Assembly: GCA_009927275.1 (NCBI GenBank)
Contig: RFNG01000119.1
Coordinates: 1 to 47,779, forward strand
Reading direction: 5' to 3'
Source of the DNA: Sphingobacteriia bacterium
GTDB lineage: Bacteria; Bacteroidota; Bacteroidia; B-17B0; Aurantibacillaceae
Length of the DNA: 47,779 bases
Shown here: in pieces, positions 37,039 to 45,157 of the stretch
Layout: the number at the start of each line of letters is the position of its first letter
Numbering within the stretch: position 1 is the first letter of the stretch
Made by a program: the position numbers and the translations under genes
The notes under the pieces: generated by a model
Told to the model about the DNA's origin: nothing
The model's input: the letters and a program-made list of their open reading frames with translations, nothing else
The model's database searches: none

Positions 37039-38106
37039 ATGGCAGTATTGGTTAATAAATCATCAAAAATTATTGTACAAGGATTTACCGGTGGCGAGGG
37101 TACGTTTCACGCAACGCAAATGATAGCATACGGTTCAAATGTTGTAGGGGGTGTTACGCCCGGAAAAGGCGGTACGCTACACCTAAATAAACCGGTTTTT
37201 AATTCTGTAGCGGATGCTGTTAAACAAACCAAGGCAAACGTTTCCATTATTTTTGTTCCCGCCGCATTTGCTGCCGATGCCATTATGGAAGCGGCTGATG
37301 CCGGCATTGAAGTAATTGTTTGCATTACAGAGGGTATTCCCGTAAAAGACATGATAAAAGCCAAGCATTATTTAAAGGATAAATCTTGCCGTTTAATTGG
37401 ACCCAATTGCCCCGGCGTGATAACGGCTGGAGAATGTAAAGTGGGTATAATGCCCGGCTTTGTATTTAAAAAAGGCAAAATTGGCATTGTTTCTAAAAGT
37501 GGCACTTTAACGTATGAGGCAGCCGATCAAATTGCAAAAGCAGGCTTAGGCGTATCAACAGCTATTGGAATTGGCGGTGACCCAATAATTGGTACGCCCA
37601 CGCGGGATGCTGTAGAATTATTAATGAATGATCCCAAAACCGATGCGATTGTTATGATTGGTGAAATTGGAGGAAATTACGAAGCCGATGCTGCACGGTG
37701 GATAAAATCCAATGGAAACCGAAAACCTGTAGTTGGATTTATAGCCGGACAAACGGCTCCAAAAGGCCGCACCATGGGGCATGCTGGTGCCATTGTAGGG
37801 GGTGCTGAAGATACCGCTCAGGCTAAAATGCAAATCATGCGAAAATGTGGTATTGTAGTTTGTGAAAGTCCTGCCGAAATTGGCATGACAATGGCTAAAC
37901 TACTCTCTAAAAAAATCAATACAAAGCCAAGTAAGGCCAAAGCATCAAAATCCCAACCTAAATCAAAGACACGCTCCGCACAAACTAAAAATGTAAAACG
38001 CAAAGCGGTAAACAAAAATCGTGGATCACAAAAGTTAAAAACCAATTCTAAACCCAAGGCTAAGATTTTAAAATCCAAAACGCGTTCATTTAAAAACAAT
38101 CTTTAA
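37039..38106 (+). CDS. sucD: Succinate-CoA ligase alpha subunit with basic C-terminal tail
   Basis: Alpha subunit of the TCA-cycle enzyme making succinate and ATP/GTP from succinyl-CoA. The core (residues 1-290) is complete: [18 protein letters not shown] near residue 11, [18 protein letters not shown] near 119, and active-site His248 in [10 protein letters not shown]. Family members end near residue 290; here about 65 more residues follow, almost only Lys, Ser, Arg, Asn, Thr, Ala and Pro, with SKTRS twice. The frame after the stop continues in another phase as a Lys-rich stretch to TAA 38163-38165, so one base may be missing near 38098-38104. No sucC is nearby. Confidence 0.93.
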   Translation: MAVLVNKSSKIIVQGFTGGEGTFHATQMIAYGSNVVGGVTPGKGGTLHLNKPVFNSVADAVKQTKANVSIIFVPAAFAADAIMEAADAGIEVIVCITEGIPVKDMIKAKHYLKDKSCRLIGPNCPGVITAGECKVGIMPGFVFKKGKIGIVSKSGTLTYEAADQIAKAGLGVSTAIGIGGDPIIGTPTRDAVELLMNDPKTDAIVMIGEIGGNYEADAARWIKSNGNRKPVVGFIAGQTAPKGRTMGHAGAIVGGAEDTAQAKMQIMRKCGIVVCESPAEIGMTMAKLLSKKINTKPSKAKASKSQPKSKTRSAQTKNVKRKAVNKNRGSQKLKTNSKPKAKILKSKTRSFKNNL

Positions 38107-38167
38107 AATCTAAACCCGCATCGCGGAAATTATCCGGTAAAGCAAAATTGCGAAAAGCCAAATAATA

Positions 38168-39382
38168 GTGTTTTTTAAACGCCTATTTACAGTGTTTATA
38201 ATGCCTATTAACTATGTATGTTGCATCGTAGCAGTTGTTTTTAATGCGCTGCTTAGTGCACAAGAAACACTGCAAAATTTTCCTGGCAGTGCCTACCATT
38301 TTACCATTACACATCGCATTCCGTCTTTACCTGTGCAAGATCAAGGCCAAACAGGAACCTGCTGGAGTTTTGCCGGAATTTCTTTCGCCGAGTCAGAAAT
38401 CATGCGCATTAGCGGTGCGCCCGCACCTAAACTTAGCGAAATGTTTTTAGTGCGTGCGGTATATTTTCAAAAAACCGAACGTTACATTCGAATGCATGCG
38501 CGCGCCAATTTTGGTGAAGGGGGCGAACCGCATAATCTTTTAAATTCATGGAATAATAATGGCATTGTACCTCTGGGGGTTTATGATGGTAAAGACCATT
38601 CAGCTAACTCTCAACACTTAAACAATAATTATTGTCATAGCGGATTAGACACCCAATTTGTTCAATTCCTGCAACCGATTGCCCGTCATTCAGGTACAAT
38701 TTTAACACAGCATTACGCCAACGCAACTGAAGCATTATTGCAAAAGTATATGGGAGCGCCTCCCGAACGTTTTAATTATAATGGTAAGACATACAATGCT
38801 AAATCATTTGCTAAAACATTACCGTTTAAACCAGAGGATTATATTTGTTTCACTTCGTTTTCACACCATCCGTATTATACTTTATTTCCTCTTGAAATCC
38901 CCGATAATTGGGATCATCAGCAATATTATAATGTGCCTTTGGATGTATTTGAAACTATAATTATACGTGCTCTTGAAAAAGGTTTTAGCATAGCTTGGGC
39001 CGCCGACGTATCCGAACCTTATTTCAAGTTTGATAAAGCCTTAGCAATTGTTCCTGAAAATTGGGCTTCATTAAACTCCAATCAACAAACACAGTGTTTT
39101 TTAACACCTTGTAAAGAACAAACCATTTCGGCTGATATGCGGCAATATGCATTTGATTCATTTGAAACCCAGGATGATCATGCCATGCATATAATTGGTT
39201 TGGCTCATGATCAACGCAACAAGCCATTTGTACTGGTAAAAAACTCATGGGGTACTTCTTATAATCAGTGCTCGGGTTTATTTTTTGCCAGCTTAAATTA
39301 CCTTCGGTATAAAAGTATCAGTATCATGTTGCACAAGTCAGCGGTATCCGAGGATATTCGTGCTATTTTTGGCATAAAATAA
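38168..39382 (+). CDS. C1 peptidase, bleomycin hydrolase/aminopeptidase C-like
   Basis: Papain-fold cysteine peptidase of the C1B type. With the GTG at 38168 the product is 404 aa and has a signal sequence with basic start (MFFKRLFTVF) ending LSAQ near residue 32; ATG 38201 is the alternative. The catalytic Cys65 is in GQTGTCWSFA, the His in DDHAMHIIGLAHD, the Asn in VKNSWGTS near residue 360. SHHPYYTLFPLEIPDNWDHQQYYNVPLD is typical of the family. The leader suggests periplasm or outside, unlike cytosolic PepC. It follows the sucD tail closely. Confidence 0.9.
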   Translation: MFFKRLFTVFIMPINYVCCIVAVVFNALLSAQETLQNFPGSAYHFTITHRIPSLPVQDQGQTGTCWSFAGISFAESEIMRISGAPAPKLSEMFLVRAVYFQKTERYIRMHARANFGEGGEPHNLLNSWNNNGIVPLGVYDGKDHSANSQHLNNNYCHSGLDTQFVQFLQPIARHSGTILTQHYANATEALLQKYMGAPPERFNYNGKTYNAKSFAKTLPFKPEDYICFTSFSHHPYYTLFPLEIPDNWDHQQYYNVPLDVFETIIIRALEKGFSIAWAADVSEPYFKFDKALAIVPENWASLNSNQQTQCFLTPCKEQTISADMRQYAFDSFETQDDHAMHIIGLAHDQRNKPFVLVKNSWGTSYNQCSGLFFASLNYLRYKSISIMLHKSAVSEDIRAIFGIK

Positions 39383-39406
39383 CATCAGCTGTTTTTTAAT
39401 CTATAC

Positions 39407-39414
39407 TAACTTTA
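39407..39414 (+). promoter_or_regulatory. Possible -7 element before the DAHP synthase gene
   Basis: TAACTTTA fits TAnnTTTG except for the last base and ends 7 nt before the GTG start at 39422. A T-rich stretch lies at the -33 distance but no exact TTTG is present. Confidence 0.3.
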
Positions 39415-39421
39415 CGCAACC

Positions 39422-40504
39422 GTGAACGCTGCTTTAGAATTGTTTCGTATTCATAATAAGCCCATGCTTATTGCAGGTCCATGCGGTGCAGAGTCTATGC
39501 AACAGCTTCAAGAACTTATTGTACCGCTCAAAACCATACCTGCTTTTAAATTACTCAGAGCCGGTGTTTGGAAACCCCGTACCCGGCCAAACGGATTTCA
39601 AGGTCACGGTGAAATAGCATTAACGTGGTTAAAAGAATTAAAAGACCAGTATAAAGTACCCATTGCAGTAGAGGTGGCTTCGCCGATGCACGTTGAACAG
39701 GCACTAAAATTTAATATGGATGTACTTTGGATTGGTGCCCGTACCACCGTAAATCCATTTTACGTACAAGATATTGTAAATGCCCTGTCAGGTATTGATA
39801 TTCCTGTAATGATTAAAAATCCCGTTCATGCGGATGTTAAATTATGGATTGGTGCCCTTGAACGTTTTTTAAATTCTGGTAAAACTAATTTAGCCGCTAT
39901 ACACCGAGGGTTTTACAGTTATGCATCTTCTGGTTACAGAAATTCGCCCTTATGGTCTGTTGCCCTAGAATTTAAAACCTATTTTCCTGACATACCAATG
40001 TATGCCGATACCAGCCATATGGCTGGAAAACGACAATGGATTGCCGAATTATCCCAACAGGCCTTTAATTTAGGGTATCAGGGTTTAATGCTTGAAACGC
40101 ATCCACAGCCAGAATGTGCTTTAAGTGATGCAGACCAACAGCTTACACCCAACGATGTTATTGCCATGTGGAATCAATTGGAATTTCGCACGGCCGTTTC
40201 TACCGCATCAGATCATTTGCAAACGCTTAGAAAATGTATTGATGAACGTGACAAATTGATTATTGAGCAATTGGCACATCGCCTTAAATTTGTTGATGAA
40301 ATTGCAGATCTTAAAAAAGATTTGGGTTTAACTATTTTTCAATTGGAACGCTGGAAAGAACTTTTGCACACACGCTCTGTATGGGCTGCCGAATTGGGTT
40401 TGCGCCAAGAGTTTATTGAAAAATTATGCCAATTGATACATGATGAAAGCATTCAATTGCAACAACAACGTTGGAATTCCAACAACACTACTAATTCGTT
40501 CTAA
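39422..40504 (+). CDS. Bifunctional DAHP synthase / chorismate mutase
   Basis: Joins the first shikimate-pathway step (PEP plus erythrose-4-phosphate) and conversion of chorismate to prephenate. The 360-aa product starts at GTG. Residues 1-250 are a type I-beta DAHP synthase: MLIAGPCGAES, LLRAGVWKPRTRPNGFQG, WIGARTTVNPF, ADTSHMAGKR and METHP-like LETHPQPECALSDADQQL. Residues about 265-350 form an AroQ-type helical mutase domain (LRKCIDERDKLIIEQLAHRLKFVDEIADLKKD). This fusion is typical of Bacteroidota. It overlaps the convergent SpoU gene by 14 bp. Confidence 0.94.
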   Translation: MNAALELFRIHNKPMLIAGPCGAESMQQLQELIVPLKTIPAFKLLRAGVWKPRTRPNGFQGHGEIALTWLKELKDQYKVPIAVEVASPMHVEQALKFNMDVLWIGARTTVNPFYVQDIVNALSGIDIPVMIKNPVHADVKLWIGALERFLNSGKTNLAAIHRGFYSYASSGYRNSPLWSVALEFKTYFPDIPMYADTSHMAGKRQWIAELSQQAFNLGYQGLMLETHPQPECALSDADQQLTPNDVIAMWNQLEFRTAVSTASDHLQTLRKCIDERDKLIIEQLAHRLKFVDEIADLKKDLGLTIFQLERWKELLHTRSVWAAELGLRQEFIEKLCQLIHDESIQLQQQRWNSNNTTNSF

Positions 40505-41036
40505 GTAGCTCCCAGAGTACTATACCGGCACTCACTGCAATGTTTAACGAGTGCTTAGTGCCGTATTGTGGAATTTCTATAACCCCGTTACAGGTATCAA
40601 TAACGGATTGCTGAACGCCAAGAACTTCGTGTCCAAAAATTAAAGTCAGTCGTTTTGATGAACTGTAGTTAACGTGGGTTTTAAAATCCTGTAACATGAT
40701 ACTATGTAGTGTTTGTTCAACGGCAAAAACATCTGCATGTGTATTTCGGCACTGCATAACGGCATCCTCCGTGCGTTCACAATAGGACCATGAAACCGAA
40801 GCAGTGGCTCCAAGTGCTGTTTTTTCCATTTCACGATGTGGCGGCTTACCCGTAATGCCGCATAAATAAAGATGCTCTATACGAAAAGCATCAGCGGTAC
40901 GAAATACCGAACCCACATTCATTAAACTTCTTACGTTATCTAGAATTATTATTATGGGGTTTTTGCTGGCATTTATAAACGTTTCATTGTTTATACGATG
41001 TAGCTGATCTAAGGATTGTTTAGGCCATTTAGACAT
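40491..41036 (-). CDS. SpoU/TrmH family RNA 2'-O-methyltransferase
   Basis: SPOUT-fold methyltransferase. The 181-aa product is short, lacking an extra N-terminal domain, and has the three motifs: DNVRSLMNVGSVFRTADAF near residue 34, LIFGHEVLGV near residue 132, and IPQYGTKHSLNIAVSAGIVLWE at the end, which form the knot and SAM site. Substrate (tRNA or rRNA position) cannot be told. It is divergent from the MCE gene, 26 bp between starts, and convergent with the DAHP synthase gene. Confidence 0.92.
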   Translation of the reverse strand: MSKWPKQSLDQLHRINNETFINASKNPIIIILDNVRSLMNVGSVFRTADAFRIEHLYLCGITGKPPHREMEKTALGATASVSWSYCERTEDAVMQCRNTHADVFAVEQTLHSIMLQDFKTHVNYSSSKRLTLIFGHEVLGVQQSVIDTCNGVIEIPQYGTKHSLNIAVSAGIVLWELLRTN

Positions 41037-41046
41037 ATATAATACG

Positions 41047-41054
41047 TATCTTTG
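41047..41054 (+). promoter_or_regulatory. -7 element of the MCE operon
   Basis: TATCTTTG matches TAnnTTTG exactly, 8 nt before the ATG at 41063. No convincing -33 TTTG is visible (TTTA at 41028-41031). It would give a leader of about 2 nt. Confidence 0.45.
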
Positions 41055-41062
41055 TGTACGTC

Positions 41063-42058
41063 ATGAAAGTACGCAAAGAAATCTGGATTGGTTTGTTTGT
41101 GACCTGCACAATTGTTTTGTTTATTTGGGGGGTAACGTTTCTCAAAGGCAAAACACTTTTTGGCACTTCGCAATATGTGTGGGCCCAATACGACCGTATA
41201 GATAACCTGGTTGCTGCAAATCCTGTATTTTTAAATGGTTATAAAATTGGTCAAGTTGCCGAGGTTCATTTAAATCCGCAAACCTTAAAAGTTGATGTTA
41301 AAATCATAATTAAAGAACCTGTTAAAATTCCACAGGCTTCGGTTGCTCGAATTGTTAGCGCAGACCTTATGGGTACTAAAGCCATTGAATTAATATTTTC
41401 CAATTTAAAAGTATATGTGCAAAATGGCGACACGTTAAAATCCGCTATTGAAGAAAGTCTTAAAGAATCATTTAATCGGCAGCTTGCACCCATTCAGGCT
41501 AAAACCGAACGCTTCTTACTAAGTATAGATTCGGTTCTTGCAGGCCTTCAGGATGTTTTTGCAAAAAGTTCTAGGATTAAAATGAAATCATCATTAGAAT
41601 CCTTGCATAATACACTTTTAGAACTTGAAAAAATATCTGTGCGAACAAGTGCCATATTATCCGAGTCTAACAGTCATATTAATGCCACTACAACTAATAT
41701 TTTTCAATTTACAGAGCAGTTGAAACAACAAAAAGATAAACTAGGCCCTATTATGGAACATTTGAAAGCCACGTCCGACAGTTTATCTCATATACAATGG
41801 AACACTCTAGCAGGTAAAATTCAAAGTGATGCCAATCGTTTGGATGATTTGCTGCAGGCTGTTCAGCAAAAAAAAGGCACACTGGGTAAATTGGTTTATG
41901 AAGACAGTCTCTATACGGCATTAAACGCATTAACACAGAACTTAAACACCTTGGTGTCAGATCTTAAGGCGCATCCGGGTGATTACGTGCATGTATCAGT
42001 TTTTGGAAAGAAAGATCGCGCCACCTCAAAATCAAAAAAAACTAAATCTTTAAAATGA
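41063..42058 (+). CDS. MlaD/MCE family protein
   Basis: MCE proteins bind lipids and help move them between membranes. The 331-aa product from ATG 41063 (better than the GTG at 41054) has one N-terminal membrane helix (residues about 6-26, WIGLFVTCTIVLFIWGVTFL), then one MCE domain with NPVFLNGYKIGQVAEVHLN near residue 52 and SADLMGTKAIELIF near 100. The rest is long helix, likely coiled coil. No MlaE/MlaF partner genes are in the window. It starts a five-gene unit; its stop overlaps the next ATG by 4 bp. Confidence 0.92.
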   Translation: MKVRKEIWIGLFVTCTIVLFIWGVTFLKGKTLFGTSQYVWAQYDRIDNLVAANPVFLNGYKIGQVAEVHLNPQTLKVDVKIIIKEPVKIPQASVARIVSADLMGTKAIELIFSNLKVYVQNGDTLKSAIEESLKESFNRQLAPIQAKTERFLLSIDSVLAGLQDVFAKSSRIKMKSSLESLHNTLLELEKISVRTSAILSESNSHINATTTNIFQFTEQLKQQKDKLGPIMEHLKATSDSLSHIQWNTLAGKIQSDANRLDDLLQAVQQKKGTLGKLVYEDSLYTALNALTQNLNTLVSDLKAHPGDYVHVSVFGKKDRATSKSKKTKSLK

Positions 42059-43353
42059 TTGCATCACTCGTATTTATACTTTTATTTTCAAGTGCAGCAT
42101 TTATTTTTTACAAACGGGTTTCTCAAATTCGCAGTGCCATAAAATCTGGCAAGCCCTACCATCCTGCTTCAGATGCCGCCTCACGTTTTAAACACATGTT
42201 ACGTGTTGCATTAGGACAACAAAAATTATTTCAGCGTCCTTTAAGTGCACTGTTACATGTTTTGGTATATGCCGGATTTATTTTAATTAATATCGAAGTG
42301 CTTGAAATTTGTATTGATGGTTTATTTCAAACCCACAGAGTTTTTTCCATTTTAGGGCAGTTTTATAATTTTTTAATTGCATTTTTTGAAATTTTAGCCC
42401 TCTTGGTTTTTATTGCGGTTGTAGTGTTTTGGTGGCGCAGAAACGTATTAGCCTTACCGCGTTTTACAAGTGCTGAATTAAAAGGTTGGCCGCAACGTGA
42501 TGCCAATATAATTTTAATTACAGAAATGGTATTGATGACGCTTTTATTAGGCATGAATGCAACGGATCAGGTGCTTCAATTTCGAAATGTTGAGCATTAT
42601 ACGCAGGCAGGTAGTTTTCCTGTAAGTGGATGGCTAACTCCGGTGTTTGAAACGTGGTCAACGCCATCACTTATATTTACTGAGCGGCTTTGCTGGTGGT
42701 TGCATTTAGCTGGTATTTTGGCTTTTTTAAATTATTTACCCTATTCAAAACACTTGCATATTATTCTTGCATTTCCTGCAACATACTATGCTAACCGTCG
42801 CGCACGTGGCGCAATTGAACATTTAAGTATGGTTACCGACATGGTAGCACCACAATTTGATGCAAGCTATCAAACTGTAAACGATACGCAAATCAATCAA
42901 CGTTTTGGCGCCAAAGATGTTAGCGATTTAAACTGGAAAAATCTTTTAGATGCCTATACCTGTACTGAATGCGGTCGTTGTACCTCGGTATGTCCACAAA
43001 ATCAAACGGGCAAAGCCTTATCACCCCGAAAAATTTTAATGGATACACGAGACCGCATGGAGGATCTCTCAAAACATAATGCATTACACGGCCAAACCGA
43101 TGACGGTAAATCTTTACTTGATGATTATATAACCAGATCTGAGATTTTAGCTTGTAATACATGTTATGCGTGTGTTGAGGCTTGCCCGATAGATCTTGAT
43201 CCCTTGTCTGTCATTGTTGCATTGCGCCGGTATATGGTAATGGAAGAAAGTATGGCGCCTGCAGAGTGGAATGGAATGTTTTCAAACATTGAAAATAATG
43301 GTGCCCCATGGCAATTTTCACCATCTGACCGTGCACTGTGGACTAAAACATAA
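42055..43353 (+). CDS. Membrane-bound 4Fe-4S protein (HdrE/NarI plus HdrC-like)
   Basis: The 432-aa product has about five membrane helices in residues 1-245 (for example LVFILLFSSAAFIF, VLVYAGFILINIEV, LLVFIAVVVFWW, MVLMTLLLGM, ILAFLNYLPY) and a C-terminal domain with two 4Fe-4S motifs: Cys 303, 306, 309, 313 and Cys 367, 370, 373, 377. This layout matches membrane subunits that pass electrons between a membrane carrier and a soluble Fe-S partner. The partner is the next gene, 5 nt away. Donor and acceptor are unknown; His residues that might bind haem lie in the helices. Confidence 0.9.
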   Translation: MIASLVFILLFSSAAFIFYKRVSQIRSAIKSGKPYHPASDAASRFKHMLRVALGQQKLFQRPLSALLHVLVYAGFILINIEVLEICIDGLFQTHRVFSILGQFYNFLIAFFEILALLVFIAVVVFWWRRNVLALPRFTSAELKGWPQRDANIILITEMVLMTLLLGMNATDQVLQFRNVEHYTQAGSFPVSGWLTPVFETWSTPSLIFTERLCWWLHLAGILAFLNYLPYSKHLHIILAFPATYYANRRARGAIEHLSMVTDMVAPQFDASYQTVNDTQINQRFGAKDVSDLNWKNLLDAYTCTECGRCTSVCPQNQTGKALSPRKILMDTRDRMEDLSKHNALHGQTDDGKSLLDDYITRSEILACNTCYACVEACPIDLDPLSVIVALRRYMVMEESMAPAEWNGMFSNIENNGAPWQFSPSDRALWTKT

Positions 43354-43358
43354 ATAGT

Positions 43359-44150
43359 ATGAATTCTGAATTACATATTTTAAGCCTTGCAGATGCTATT
43401 GCTGAAGGTAAATCACCTGAGGTTGTGTTTTGGGTAGGATGTATGGGCAGTTTCGATGATCGAGCTAAACGTATTACACGTGCAGTAGCAAATATTTTAA
43501 ATGCGGCACAAGTATCTTTTGCCATTTTAGGAGCAGAGGAAACTTGTAGTGGCGATCCGGCTAAACGCTCCGGAAATGAGTATCTTTTTCAAATGCAGGC
43601 CTTTCAAAACATTTCCAAGCTTAATCAGTATAATGTTAAGACGCTGGTTACGGCATGCCCGCATTGTTTTAATACGCTTAAACATGAATATCCACAATTG
43701 GGTGGCCAATACCATGTTATGCATCATACGGAGTTTATTCAAAATTTACTAGATACAGGTAAAATTAAACTTAAAGACGGTGCATTTAAAGGAAAAAAAA
43801 TTGTTTACCACGACCCCTGTTATTTAGGTCGTGTAAATGGCATTTATGAGGCACCCCGAGATGTTATCGAGGCTTTAGATGCAGATTTGGCCGAACTTAA
43901 AAAAAGTCGTGCCAATGGCATGTGCTGTGGAGCTGGCGGCGCACAAATGTTTAAAGAAGCCGAATCGGGTACAAAGGAAGTTAATGTTGCCCGTACCGAA
44001 GATCTTTTGTCGTCGCAGCCTGATGTTATTGCTGTTGCCTGTCCGTTTTGTACTACCATGATTACAGATGGTGTTAAACATTTTAATAAAGAACACCAGG
44101 TTAATGTTTTAGACGTATCAGAACTTACATTAAAGTCTATGGATGCATGA
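43359..44150 (+). CDS. (Fe-S)-binding CCG-domain protein (HdrB/GlpC-like)
   Basis: The 263-aa product has the CCG cysteine pattern: Cys28, Cys63, CPHC at 100-103 in the first half, and HDPCYLG (Cys154), MCCGAGGA (Cys189-190), CPFC at 228-231 in the second. In heterodisulfide reductase B, GlpC and lactate-utilisation proteins this domain binds Fe-S clusters. Together with the preceding membrane protein it makes an HdrDE-like module. Its stop overlaps the lipoprotein ATG by 4 bp. Confidence 0.93.
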   Translation: MNSELHILSLADAIAEGKSPEVVFWVGCMGSFDDRAKRITRAVANILNAAQVSFAILGAEETCSGDPAKRSGNEYLFQMQAFQNISKLNQYNVKTLVTACPHCFNTLKHEYPQLGGQYHVMHHTEFIQNLLDTGKIKLKDGAFKGKKIVYHDPCYLGRVNGIYEAPRDVIEALDADLAELKKSRANGMCCGAGGAQMFKEAESGTKEVNVARTEDLLSSQPDVIAVACPFCTTMITDGVKHFNKEHQVNVLDVSELTLKSMDA

Positions 44151-45157
44151 AATGCAATGCCTTTTGCATAACACTTGTATGTATTTCCATCTGGTATTCA
44201 TGTATTCATACAAATAATGAAACCGATCATGAAACATCTGTATCGGGCTATGAATCAGAACTAAAACCATTAACGGAACAACTTTTAAATGATCCGCAAA
44301 GTGCCTCATTACATCACTCCCGGGCTGAGGTGCATCTAAAATACAAGCATTTTGAAGAAGCTGAGGTAGATGCTAAGCTTGCTTTACGTTACGATTCTAC
44401 GCAGGCGGCATATGCATTAACATTAATTGATGCGTTATTTTATCAAAATAAAACACGTCAGGTTAAAGACCTCTTAATAGCCGTGCAACACCGGTATAAC
44501 CATCCTGAAATTTATTTAAAACTTGCTGAATTATACCTACTTATTCGTGCATACCAAGATGCCATGAATGCTGTAAATGCCGCGCTTAAAATTGACGCAC
44601 ATTTAGCAAAAGCTTATTTTTTAAAAGCCAATATTTACAGAGAGTCGGGGGATACTACAAAAGCAATTTCAAGTTATGAAACTGCACTTGAGCAAAATGC
44701 CCAATTGTATGAGGCGCAGTACGATTTAGGTTTGCTCTATGCTGCCAAATTAAATCCTTTGGCCTTAACATATTTTGAACATGTATTGCAGGCACAACCC
44801 AACGACAGTAGCGTACGATATGCCTATGCTTATACATTACAAAATTTAAATCGTCCGGCAGAGGCATTACAGGCATACAATGCATTGATTAAGCAATTTC
44901 CAACGTATGCCGATGCCTATTATAATTTAGGGGCCATGTACTTTGCCATAGCAGCATGCAAAGATTTAAACAAAGCATTAGATTGTTTTAGTACAACAAT
45001 AAAATTACGTCCACAATTTTTACCAGCGTATTTGGCGCGCGCATATGTATATAAGGCTATGCAAAATAAAAAAGCAGCCGAACTTGATTTTAAATGGTGT
45101 TTAAATTTAGATCCCGCTAATACCGAGGCGGCACAGGGTTTAAACGAACTTAAATGA
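44147..45157 (+). CDS. TPR-repeat lipoprotein
   Basis: The 336-aa product has a signal sequence with a lipobox ending WYSC (Cys near residue 19), then about seven tetratricopeptide repeats from residue 45 to 330, e.g. AEVDAKLALRYDSTQAAY, AYQDAMNAVNAALKIDAHLAKAYFLKANIYRE and KAISSYETALEQNAQLYEAQYDLGLLY. TPRs bind proteins; membrane-anchored location is inferred. It is translated coupled with the genes on both sides by ATGA overlaps. Confidence 0.92.
   Translation: MKCNAFCITLVCISIWYSCIHTNNETDHETSVSGYESELKPLTEQLLNDPQSASLHHSRAEVHLKYKHFEEAEVDAKLALRYDSTQAAYALTLIDALFYQNKTRQVKDLLIAVQHRYNHPEIYLKLAELYLLIRAYQDAMNAVNAALKIDAHLAKAYFLKANIYRESGDTTKAISSYETALEQNAQLYEAQYDLGLLYAAKLNPLALTYFEHVLQAQPNDSSVRYAYAYTLQNLNRPAEALQAYNALIKQFPTYADAYYNLGAMYFAIAACKDLNKALDCFSTTIKLRPQFLPAYLARAYVYKAMQNKKAAELDFKWCLNLDPANTEAAQGLNELK

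Noticed and set aside
37909-38106. Separate small histone-like gene after sucD
   Set aside because: The basic sequence is in frame with sucD and has no start codon of its own at a sensible place, so I treat it as a tail.
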